Source: Mercurialis annua (Eukaryota; Streptophyta; Magnoliopsida; Malpighiales; Euphorbiaceae). From it: a stretch of DNA of 64,000 nucleotides. Where the stretch lies: contig NC_065573.1 in NCBI RefSeq assembly GCF_937616625.2, forward strand, positions 19,607,001-19,671,000, read 5' to 3'. Position 1 is the first letter of the stretch; each line of letters starts with the position of its first letter. Below the pieces are notes generated by a model. It saw only the letters and a list, made by a program, of their open reading frames with translations, was not told where the DNA came from and searched no databases. A program made the position numbers and the translations under genes. This document shows positions 1 through 9,645 of the stretch, in pieces.

Positions 1-177
1 ATTGTTCTAATCAAATAAGAACTTCTAAGGATATGAACCTTTAATCATAATAGGAGAAGGAGATATATTCCAATACTCCCCCTCAAGTTGGAGCATGAGG
101 ATCGATCATACCCAACTTGGACAATAACATAGTAACAATTCGACCATCAATAAGACTAAACTTATGTTTAGGCCAAT

Positions 178-323
178 CGATAATTTTCAGTTTTAAAACT
201 TGATGGTCTTCTTTAATATTTGTAGTTTAAGGACTTGCGTCGGTCCCAATTAATAATTTTCAGTTTTAAGACTTGATGGTCTCCTTCAATATTTGCAGTT
301 TAAAGACTTGCGTCGGTCCCAAT
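178..323. repeat. Two tandem copies of a 73-bp unit inside the TRIM-like element
   Basis: Two adjacent copies (about 178-250 and 251-323) both carry TTTTCAGTTTTAA, GACTTGATGGTCT-like and ACTTGCGTCGGTCCCAAT segments. A second imperfect duplication follows, with GCGGCGACATCTT and CCATATAGAGTAGAAAAATT recurring near 445 and 575. Confidence 0.7.
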
Positions 324-677
324 CAATAATTTGGACGAAGAACATTCTTCGTAGTTTTTGCCTTTCTGAGCCACCGGGCTAATTTTAAGACCCGAGTGAT
401 TCGAAGGGTGAAGATAACATGGAGACTTGAAGTGCGGCGGCGGCGGCGACATCTTCCTTTTCCATATAGAGTAGAAAAATTGAAAGAAAAAAAAATAGAA
501 AATAACAATAAACTAGTAACATATGAAAAAAATAATCATCGGAAACTTGAAGTTTGGTGGCGGCGAGTATGGCAGCGGCGACATCTTTCTTGTCCATATA
601 GAGTAGAAAAATTAAAACAAAAAGAAGAAAAACAGTAATATATAATTTAAAAAAAATGAAAAATCTAAAAGGGGTGT

Positions 678-714
678 GAGGTGATTTTGGTTAAAAAATA
701 ACCAAAATCACCTC
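678..714. repeat. Perfect 15-bp hairpin near the primer site
   Basis: GAGGTGATTTTGGTT (678-692) is followed after a 7-base A/T loop by its exact reverse complement (700-714). It lies about 40 bp inside the element from the primer site, in the leader of the RNA. A packaging or dimerisation role is only a guess. Confidence 0.75.
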
Positions 715-756
715 CCTAAAATAGCAAGATATGTGCGGAGATCAAGGATCAATTTT

Positions 757-768
757 GCTCTGATACCA
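757..768 (-). promoter_or_regulatory. Primer binding site, initiator tRNA-Met type
   Basis: The minus strand reads TGGTATCAGAGC, the classic plant copia and gypsy primer site for reverse transcription, immediately after the LTR end. Confidence 0.85.
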
Positions 769-928
769 TGTGAAATAATTAGAAAAGAGAAAATATATTG
801 TTGAATCGAATATTGATAGATTGATTACAAGCATATATATATATATAACTAGAATTGTTCTAATCAAATAAAAACTTCTAAGGATATGAACCTTTAATCA
901 TAATAGGAGAAGCAGATATATTCCAATA
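769..928 (-). repeat. 5' LTR of the TRIM-like element
   Basis: This 160-bp repeat ends (minus strand) with TTTCACA directly before the primer site. It contains a short AT microsatellite near 834-848. Its first 75 bases (minus-strand sense) match 1-75, the visible part of the 3' LTR. Confidence 0.78.
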
Positions 929-1960
929 GATTAAAATATTAAAAATAAAAGGAATATTTTATTTATAATATTAAATTTGATAATTTCTATTGGAATGGAT
1001 TTGGTGAATATTCGAAAAATCGGTATTGGGTGACTACCATTGAAAACAGCCTTAGAGGCGGAGCCAAAAACCTTAAACAAGATGGGCGAAGTTTTGGTTG
1101 GCCAAACAACAATATCATTCGGTTATTTATTTTTAATTTTTTAAATGAATAAAATATTGTTTGATTAATAAAATAGTCATTTAGTCTTTAAGCTTTTTTT
1201 TAATAAAAATTATGAATTGAAAAAGTTTATTAGGCTCTTCTAATATTAAAAAATCAAATATTTAAATGTAATGTTGGAGGTTAAAAGGTATAAAAAATAA
1301 AGTGACAGCCTATCAAATATACCTATATTTTATTCAAACTTTTAATTTTAATTTTTTATAATATATATTTCACTAATTTAATTTATAAATTCATGGTTTT
1401 AATATTAATTATTTAATAGCAAAAGAATGTGCACGTGTATTTTTTATAATATATATTTCACTAGCTCTAATTGCAGCGTGTTAGCCATCAAACCTAGCTA
1501 GACCATATTGACAATAGAAATGATGCAATCGAAAACATTGAAACGGAAGTGGCGTAATCACATTTTTATAGAAACCTAATATAAATTTAAAATTTTTAAA
1601 TTTTAAAAAACGATTTTTCGAAATTAAAACAAAACAAAGAAACACACAATTCTACTAATGCATCTTTTTTTAATCTATAAATTTAACATATAAAAACCTT
1701 GCACTATATATTTGGTGATTCTGAGGGGTGGGTTGTTGCTCGCAAGTGGTAAGATGATATGAGTATATCTGGTGATTTGGTCAATGAAGAAATGATACAG
1801 AATTCATGCACTTAGCCCGCAGATAAAAATGCTTGGACGAACAGTAAGTTGGTATAGATTGCGACTTCTTTACAGTATTTCTTTAATTTTTTTGCTTTCT
1901 TAGCACTCTTCATTTAGGTTTGCAGACAGAGAGAAGAGAACAAAAATCGGTGGTTATTAT
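929..1960. other. AT-rich region without recognisable gene
   Basis: There is no long open frame and no domain I recognise. A 25-base stretch around TTTTTATAATATATATTTCACTA occurs twice, near 1353 and 1441. The stretch may contain more decayed Tat/Ogre interior or other transposon remains, but I cannot show it. Confidence 0.5.
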
Positions 1961-2428
1961 TCATTCTAACATTGACAGCATGCCTCAAATACAAATATTG
2001 TATTGTGTATTTTCCTAGCGGGTAGTGTCTAAACTAGAATGCATGTGGACTAAGTCGATGGATTTTGGTAGTAACCGGTTTAAGGTTCCCACAGAAAATT
2101 ATACTTTTGATAGGTCTCTTCAATCACAAAGTACGTACAAGCGATCGAGGTACTAGGTTGTGAGTGATGCTACTCCGCATATGACATTCTGAACGTTGGA
2201 GTGCAACGCCAGTACGTGAGATCGGCTATGAGAATCGGGACTGATAAAGGGACTCCTAAAGAGTAGGTGGGAATAGAAGTCTTTAATACTATGCAACAGG
2301 AGCAAATATGTATAGTAAATAAGTATGAGCAATAAGATGCAATTCATGCGGTTTATGTCCAAGGCAACTGTTTTGAAAATACTTTTGAGAATGTTCTGAA
2401 TTTTAATGCTTTAAAATCAGTTTACTCG
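1961..2428 (-). mobile_element. Probable 5' interior (leader) of a Tat/Ogre-like element
   Basis: On the minus strand this follows directly after a tRNA-Arg-like primer site, so it should be the leader of the same element. No long open frame is left. The left border is arbitrary because nothing marks where the element ends. Confidence 0.4.
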
Positions 2429-2445
2429 TCCCAGTGAAGTCGCCA
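2429..2445 (-). promoter_or_regulatory. Primer binding site, tRNA-Arg type (Tat/Ogre-like)
   Basis: The minus strand reads TGGCGACTTCACTGGGA, close to the TGGCGACTCCACTGGGGA-like site complementary to tRNA-Arg used by plant Tat/Ogre elements. It lies at the expected place, just after the 3' end of the LTR that starts TGTAGACATC at 7414. Confidence 0.65.
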
Positions 2446-5400
2446 CTATGAGCGGAGCGGGGTTCTAGGGTGTCACGACCCAATTGTAGAGATCATGACC
2501 GACACTGGGGTATGAGTATGGTTGTACCGAAACTCGTAGGTATCCTCGTGGATAACCACACAATACAAATAAATTAGCAGAAAACCAATGCTCGGGCAAC
2601 CGAGACTCCAGCCTAAATTAGCAGTTGATATAAACAATTAAACAACTAAATACTCGGCTCAAACCTGAGACTCCAATAACATGCCTTATATATAAATAAT
2701 AAAAATTCGAAGTATAACTTATGCTGAAAACATAAATCAACAGTCGGACCAATCCAGCAAACCAAAGTATAAATAAACCGTGAAAGGTAAACTAGTTCTA
2801 CTGCGGTCTAAAAGTATAAAACAGTTTGACTAGTTTTATTAAAAATAAAAGAACCTCTGAATAATCAAGAAGTCGGATATCTACAAATCTCTCAAATCAT
2901 AAACCTGAAAAGTGGAAAAACAACGGGGTTAGATATGCTGAGATGAGTTCATAATACGATTAACATTTATTAAGTGAACCTTTAAAATCTCAAATCCCTT
3001 TTTATACTAATATATATAACATTATGGAAATAACATTGAAATGCTCCCGGCGTAAGTGTGACGTAACACACCGAATTCAGAATGGATGGGACAAATCCTC
3101 ATCAAATTCCAGCCTAAGCAAGACATATGTCTACCGATCACAGAGTACTTACCGGTGCACACAGTCTCGATGATGCCTATCGAGTAGCTCGTTCCAATCC
3201 AAATCCATAATGATCCAAAAACCATTTCGTAAACATTTATATATCAAAATACACAATTTACTTAGTAAATGGTAAATAGCAATATAAACTCACTGTTTGA
3301 AAAACCACGTGAAAATCGTGGCAAGCAAACTAACCCTGCGCAGACTCCGAAGTATGAGCAGACGACGAGTCTAAAAACAAGGCATAAGTTAAAATATATA
3401 CAACCATTAACTCTAAGAATACTAGACACCACATAGGACTACCATCTCAACCACAACCAATGTGCAAACCAAAATATACATACATCCATACTAACCAACA
3501 AACAAGTTAAACTTAGATGAGTTCTTGCTTTAAAACTAAAATCCAGAGTTCTTACATAACTTAGATAAATCATTTAAATTCAATTAAATCCCTAGAGTAG
3601 TGTGTTAGCCATAAACCATACTATAAGCTCAACACAACATGTCAGGCAACACAAGTCTAACCCGACCTAACATAAGGCAGAGTGAAATCCAAAGTTCAAA
3701 ATCCTTTAAAATAGAACTAAAGTATTTTGAAAACATAGAACTCATCTATAAGCTTAACCAAATCAAAATCCATTAGCAACAACAAGCCAAATATTTTTCC
3801 ATCACTTGACAAGATCAGTTAAGGTATACATAACCTGATTAAACCACCTTAAATTAATTCAATAATGATTTTAAACACATTTAAACATACTAATTCAGAT
3901 CTGAAATAGCCTTTCAAGCAACCAATAAAACAATCGCAAAACTCGACCTAACTTACATACCATTCCGCCAAACGATTACCAAAGAATCTAAAATAAAGCC
4001 AACATAATTAAATCATCAAAACAGCCTTTTAAACATCTCTAGGCAACAAACTACACGCTTGATACAAAACCATTTATATAACCTAAACAATGACATAACA
4101 ATTCCATAATTCAACCATTTAATCACTAATCAATAGAATAACCCAAGCGTCTATTCTAACATGCCAAAACAGCACTTACCAAAAACAGAATTACAATTAA
4201 GAAACAATAACAAACTGATATACCTTACAATCTAGATAAGGATTGCAAGTCACCCAAGGTATGAACAACAACCATAAGCCAAATTCAATACAAAACATAT
4301 ATTTCTAGATTTATAAGCATGGCAAAAACAGAGTATAAACGCCACAACACCTAAAGTATTAATCTAGCTCAACAACCTACAAATCTCTAAGCAGCAAACA
4401 ATGGGAATAGGAACACATACCTCTTGATTATTAAAAGTAAATCAAAACTCAAAAATTAATCAACAATTGCAAGCGTGCAATGAGACAAACAAAAGGCTAA
4501 AGGATATGGAATTGAAAGAATCATGAATCAACAATTAAAATAATGAAAACAAAGATACAACCCTTACAACAAATTAGTGGAATAGGTATAGGAATGAGTT
4601 AGAATGATGTTGCAGCCACCTTAGGGTTTTCAGAATCGAAGGAAATGAGTTTAGGTTGAAATAAGGGTGTTTAAAATAGAAAACAACAAACTGAACAATG
4701 CAAACATCGCGCCCGCTACACGAGTATCGTGCCCGCAATATATGTGATGCCCGCGATCCTTCCCTTGTCACACACGTGATTTCCTATCGCCTAAGATGGA
4801 AAAATGAAATTTTTAATTTAAATTCGGGATCACTCTGAAAGCCCGAACCACAATCAGAACATCTAAAAACAAGTTATAAAAGGTAATGAAAACTCAAACC
4901 ATGATTCTGAGAAACCAAACCAACTAAAATAAACCCAAAGCACATTGGAAAGTTCATCAGAACAAGCCGGAAAAACACATGGTATTATAGAGGGCCGCTC
5001 GCCTAGACTTATGGCTGACTTGGGATCAGGTTAGTTTTTGAAAATAATGGAGTTGGCACCTAGCTAAGCTAGAAAATGTCTTTACTACTGACTGGGTAGA
5101 TCTATCATGCTTATATGTGAGACCATCTTGCATCAGACCAAAAGATCAAGTTCGTGGGCATCCCCGAAACTCTTGTACTTGGATTATCGATCATATAATA
5201 TTTACTAGACATACCCGGTATATCTCATCTCAACATTCAATAGTAGTTCACTAGATAACATACTGGAAAATAAAAAAGTCTGGAAAGCGGTAAACATGTA
5301 TGACGTGCATATGACTCAATCTTGATTAGCATGTGAGACTTGTATCATGTACTCTTAAACATTTATCTAATCCTAGTGGTTTCTATCATGTATTAGATAG

Positions 5401-7414
5401 AGGTAAGTCTTCACCATTTTGCATGCATAAAGCCTTAAACTAGATGTATAAGTGACGTTGATTTTATTAAGTCACCTTGAATGCCTATATAAACTTCTAA
5501 TATATTTTCATGGTAATCCTATAATTTCTAAGTGATTTGTTGGATTTGCTGAATTTACTAAGTTAGCATGGTTAGGTTCATTAGCATGTTAATATTGGAT
5601 TTGGACATGCTTTGAAAAGCATATAAACAGTGTAAACAAACCCACACGTATTTGATATACATACAAGGTTAGACATACTTTTTAACATTGTAAACTCGGA
5701 GTGTCTAGCACTCGTCTATCTTTTGTCAGTCGATGTGGTCGAAATCTGGATTCAGTTAAAACACAAAAGTTATTTATATCATTGATACGGTTCTACTAGT
5801 TTGAATTAGGGTTGATTCCGAGTTCAAAAATATTTGAAATTGCGTCTGGAAGTTGCTGGTTTTGTCGGGCTTGGGCTTCGAGTCCCAGATGACATGGCAG
5901 ATTATAATTTTGGGCTTTGAGGCCTAACATATATAGATTAGTTTTGACCCATTACAAATAACAAAAAATAATCCTACAACTTATTACAAATCTATGGCCT
6001 CAAACGAGGCCCAATTCCGAATTCTAACGAACCCAGAAACACAAAAATAAGGTTTGGAAGCATTTTGGAAGATCTGGAAACGTCCAGTAGTGAAGAACAA
6101 AGAAGCACCATGGCGCCGCTAGGGATGGCGGTGGCGCTAAGACATGGTGACAGCGACGCCACGATAGGCAGAGGGTTAGTTAGTCTTTGGTTCGATTTGC
6201 ATGCAAATTCATTCGGAAACTATCACAAAGCACAAAAAGCATACTATAATTGAATAATAAACACTCTAAACTCTTAAGAACATCCTAAAACATGTTTCTA
6301 ATTAGATTTTATGGAAATTATGTCAAGAACATCAAATAACACATGGTAATCATGGCATTTTAAACTATAAATTTGCGTTCTAGGCATTTGAATAAACAGT
6401 GTCAACATACAATGATAAAAATACATATAAACAGCCTATATACATCTTTCTTATATGAATTTTATGGCAATCATGTTATGAATTTAAAGGTATGGTATTC
6501 ATGGCGAAGACAATTTCTATCAAGAATACAGTATTAGGCAATTTCACAGCAAAACACCATAACATGTATTCTAATATATCAAATAAACAGTTCTAAATTA
6601 TATGTATAAAAAGTGGTAAAAGAATAATGGGTTGCTCAAAAGTACTGTTCTGAGTACTTGGCTCGTTTTCCAGCAATAAGGACGTGGAATCCAGCTTCAG
6701 ATTAATGTGCAACAGTGCGTTCTTGAGTCATGAAAGTGTTTCTAACTTGTTTGATCTACTTGTGTGCGCGCGCTAGAGTGGTTCAGCCACCGTTATGATT
6801 CCTAGGGTTTATTGTCTATTTTGGGGGTTCTGTGTGCCACCTCTTATTAGGTCAGTTAAAGGTCCTATTTAGAGAGGTTAGGTAATGTGTGATGCTGGTT
6901 ATAGTTTTGATTATGTTAGGAGTCTGTTAGTCAGAGTTGTAGATGTAAAGGAATAGTGAAAGTGTGTGAAATGATAGAGTCTTAAGATTAGAATTAACTT
7001 TTACAATTATCATTTCAATTAGTTAATTAATTTTTTTATTAAATCTTACGGGCTAAGTTCAAGAGGGTAAAACATATTTTGGTGCCCGATAGTATTAAAA
7101 ATGACTTCTAGGACCTTAAGGGTTTGGTATGGTCAATTTTAGTCCGTCAAACTTATAAATTGACCCATAAATTTCTAATATGTTGCAATTACTCCAATTT
7201 CTTAGAATTAGACCAAAATCTTTTTAGATTTTTATAAACTACTTGTAGCTAATTTCGTTTCAATTCGCCAAGTTTGCAATCGCGCACAGATCTGACTAAC
7301 TTGAATCAAATGAGGGAACCACAAGCTCGTCAACCAGACCAATTTTTCTGAAAATCATCATTCGACGCTTCAGTTCCTCTTCACTTTTTACCTGTCCAGA
7401 AATAGATGTCTACA
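2446..7414 (-). mobile_element. Tat/Ogre-like 5' LTR, split by a nested solo LTR
   Basis: Read on the minus strand the LTR starts TGTAGACATC at 7414, runs to 4990, is interrupted by another LTR (4989-2471) and ends about 2450 beside the primer site. The 4990-7414 part aligns along its length with 53164-55526: shared landmarks are AACTCTTGTACTT near 5170 and 53360, the GGCGCC-rich stretch near 6110 and 54300, and CTTCAGT...TCACTTTTTACCT near 7370 and 55480. Small open frames inside, such as one at 6065, are not conserved. Lineage assignment rests on the primer site and LTR termini only. Confidence 0.65.
2471..4989 (-). mobile_element. Decayed solo LTR related to the Tekay-like gypsy LTR
   Basis: The plus strand begins TGTCACGACCCAATT, the reverse complement of the gypsy LTR end at 31994. 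Matching landmarks follow in reverse order: CAATGCTCGGG with CAACCGAGACTCCA (2588-2610), CTAGACACCACATAGGACTA (3423-3442), three degenerate GCGGGCGCGA-like motifs near 4705-4760, and CCGGAAAAAC near 4968 opposite the LTR start. No interior accompanies it. The flanks are TAGGG on the left and GAGGG on the right, a possible 5-bp target duplication with one mismatch. It is much more diverged than the LTR pair at 29-42 kb. Confidence 0.75.
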
Positions 7415-7785
7415 TTTATGCAAAAATTATTTAAATAAAATAAAGTGTATACGTGTAGACGCAACTTTTGTATGTCTGTGGTATATAATATAATATTTAA
7501 ATCTTCTCTATAATTGTTTTAATATTTGACAAATATAACCACGACTAATTTAGGACTAATGTGATGCAATGCTATTCGTTTATATATGAAAAAAAATCCT
7601 ACATGGCGTATATAATATAGCCCTACGTACGCTTCAAACGAATTCTAGGTATATTTGGCAAAAGTGAATATATGATGACATATATAGACATGTGAAAGAT
7701 TAGGATATATTTTGCAAAGAGTATAAAGTTATGAATAGATAAATATATGAGTAAATTACTCATATTGTCATAAATCACAATTTAA
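7415..7785. other. AT-rich spacer
   Basis: This lies between the Tat/Ogre-like LTR and the minisatellite that received the LINE. I see no gene, RNA or clear repeat. Confidence 0.5.
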
Positions 7786-7987
7786 TATCTCTTGTTTGAA
7801 AATCAAACGATTTGGTAACTTTTTTTTTGATAAATATTGGTATATTAGCTCAACCACAAATCAGTGAAAGGCAAAGCTAAAAAGCTAAAACAAGAAGTTA
7901 AAACGAATTACAGAAAAATTCTAAATTGCGGAAAACATCATTTCCCGAATACATATCTTATTTGAAATTCAAACGATTTGGTAACTT
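7786..7987. repeat. Left remnant of the 31-bp minisatellite with duplicated target
   Basis: TCAAACGATTTGGTAACTT occurs at 7803-7821 and again at about 7969-7987, on both sides of a short minus-strand LINE fragment. The same ACGATTT(G/A)GTA...TTTCAATTAT words recur at 13451-13636, so the minisatellite was a single array before LINE insertion. Confidence 0.65.
7822..7953 (-). mobile_element. Short 5'-truncated LINE 3' end
   Basis: The plus strand starts with a T run after the target repeat. On the minus strand the end reads GGTTGAGCTAATATACC...TTATCAAAAAAA, resembling the 3' end of the full-length LINE (GTGCTAATATATTG...TTATCAAAAAA). The flanking repeats (7803-7821, 7969-7987) act as the target duplication. 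It has no coding part. Confidence 0.55.
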
Positions 7988-8024
7988 ACTTTCAATTATA
8001 AAACAGTTGGGAGTCTTCTCAGCC

Positions 8025-9611
8025 ATGTCTCTCTCTTACCCTAACCCTAACCCTAAACCACCCCTCAACTACCGTTCTCCGGCGGTCAGTCCCCAACAGC
8101 AACTCCCTTCACCTAACCTTCAAACAGCAACTCTCCCCCCAGTGTTTTACTTCGAGAATTATCCGGACAACTGGAATTATGTTAATCTACAACAGGCCTT
8201 TTTGAAGTTTGGTGTTGCGGGTAGGGTTTCTTTAGCAAGGAAACGAAACGTGAGGAACAAACGTTTTGGGTTTTTTAGACCTAATCCGGAGGAAGATTTA
8301 CGTACTGTCAAAGCTAGAATGAATTCGGTAAGCATTGGTTATTACCGTATCAAAGCGTATGACGCTAGATATCCGACTAGGGTTTCAGAGAATAATGGGT
8401 TGAAAGGAAAATTTCCAGCTCGTTTTGTTCAGCAGATTAGACAGCAACAACAACATGTCTTCAAGCCTTCAATCCGTGATAGTAGATCGTTTGTCCAAGT
8501 GTTGAAAGCTGATCCGATTGTCTTCTCTCCATCGTTGGATTCTTTTTCTGACTTTTCAGACTCTCTTATCATCTCTGTTAGACATATCCGTTCTCTACTA
8601 CAAGTTTCCTCCTACTTGCAGTCTAAGAATGTCGCTTATGCTTCTATGTCTTTTGTGGGTGGGAATGATATTATCCTTAGGTTTCGATCCAAGGATGAAC
8701 GTATGGCTTTTGAATCAATTATGTTCCCCTCTCTCTTGGATTTTTTTACCTCTTTTAAACCCTGTGACAGATTTGACGTGAGCAATGGAAGGTTTATATG
8801 GCTGAATGTTATTGGAATTCCAATGGGTGCATGGGAGGAGGATCTTTTCATGCAAATTGGGAATCGCTTCGGCGATTCTATTGCTGTTCACCCAATGGTT
8901 ATTTCGAAGGAGAGGTTGGACACAGGATCTGTTTTGATTTGTACCAATAGAGACAACATTCATGAATCTATCCCATTGGTTTATGCTGACAAGGAATTCC
9001 CTATCCGAATTTCTGAATCAGATTTACCAATTGTTTTGGAGGAATGGGATGGGTTGGAATCTGATGATGATTCTTCAAGCAGTCAGGGCTCTTTTTCAAA
9101 CTCGGAAAAACCAGCAGAAGAGGATTTTCTTAATTCTCTAGAAAAGAAAGGGTTATCAACGGTATCGTCTCCAGCGTTTTTGATACACAGTGCACGTCAG
9201 GATGTGGTTCGTTCTAATGCTTCGGTAGCTATAGAAAAGCAGGTTGTTTCCAGTTCTCCAAAAGGTTCTAACCCGGAAGTGGGTATTACATCTGGTAACA
9301 GCTTTTCGGCAGGTTGTACTCCAGCAGGTTTCAAGGGCTTTATTGAATCAAGGAGGAAATTCAAACGTATTGATAATAAAGGAAATTTCGGCTCAAATTT
9401 TACTCTTCCAGGTTGCTCAGATTCATCCTTTTCAAATGCTATCATTAGACACAGGAGTAAATTCAATTTTTTAGCTGCAAGTAAGGAAGTAGAAGCAAGG
9501 AAGACATGGGATATCGGATTGCAATTGGGTCTTTTTGCAGTTGAAGACGAAGATGCTATATTGGCTTTGCTTTCTCGCAGGAATGAGCAGGACTTTACAA
9601 AGTCTGTTTGA
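8025..9611 (+). CDS. LINE ORF1: RRM-type RNA-binding protein
   Basis: This 528-residue protein is ORF1 of the LINE and should bind element RNA to form the retrotransposition particle. The first ATG after the element's 5' end is at 8025; the frame runs open upstream without an ATG, so that start was chosen. Residues 1-38 are rich in Pro, Asn and Gln. An RRM-like fold follows at about 40-120, with VFYFENYPDNW as the first strand and KRFGFF as the second signature strand. The middle resembles the conserved region found in plant L1 ORF1 proteins; the C-terminal third is Ser-rich with an acidic stretch (ESDDDSSSSQGS). I see no CCHC knuckle. The stop is 34 bp before the preferred ORF2 start. Confidence 0.88.
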   Translation: MSLSYPNPNPKPPLNYRSPAVSPQQQLPSPNLQTATLPPVFYFENYPDNWNYVNLQQAFLKFGVAGRVSLARKRNVRNKRFGFFRPNPEEDLRTVKARMNSVSIGYYRIKAYDARYPTRVSENNGLKGKFPARFVQQIRQQQQHVFKPSIRDSRSFVQVLKADPIVFSPSLDSFSDFSDSLIISVRHIRSLLQVSSYLQSKNVAYASMSFVGGNDIILRFRSKDERMAFESIMFPSLLDFFTSFKPCDRFDVSNGRFIWLNVIGIPMGAWEEDLFMQIGNRFGDSIAVHPMVISKERLDTGSVLICTNRDNIHESIPLVYADKEFPIRISESDLPIVLEEWDGLESDDDSSSSQGSFSNSEKPAEEDFLNSLEKKGLSTVSSPAFLIHSARQDVVRSNASVAIEKQVVSSSPKGSNPEVGITSGNSFSAGCTPAGFKGFIESRRKFKRIDNKGNFGSNFTLPGCSDSSFSNAIIRHRSKFNFLAASKEVEARKTWDIGLQLGLFAVEDEDAILALLSRRNEQDFTKSV

Positions 9612-9645
9612 TTTGTCGATTTCTTCCAGGATATTGATTTTTATC

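Larger units (their letters stand above)
1..928 (-). mobile_element. TRIM-like miniature LTR retrotransposon (copia-type signals), left end cut by window
   Basis: Positions 1-75 and 854-928 are direct repeats with only two mismatches. Read on the minus strand the order is a 160-bp LTR (928 to 769), a TGGTATCAGAGC primer site (768-757), a short interior, a purine tract (reverse complement of CTCCCCCTC near 76-84) and the start of the second LTR (75 to beyond base 1). The interior is under 700 bp and I see no gag or pol in it. The primer site complements initiator tRNA-Met, and the GAGGGGGAG tract before the LTR is typical of plant Ty1/copia elements. This is a non-autonomous element needing another element's proteins. 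The LTRs start TATTGG rather than the usual TGTTGG. Confidence 0.8.

Noticed and set aside
323..638. Open frames on both strands in the left-edge GC-rich trinucleotide region
   Set aside because: They lie in duplicated, low-complexity interior of the TRIM-like element, overlap each other and show no domain.
6065..6253. Small plus-strand frame with a Met start
   Set aside because: It is inside a non-coding Tat/Ogre-like LTR and is not preserved in the second copy near 54250.
8518..9474. Several shorter frames within LINE ORF1 on both strands
   Set aside because: They are shadows of the intact RRM-type ORF1 frame.
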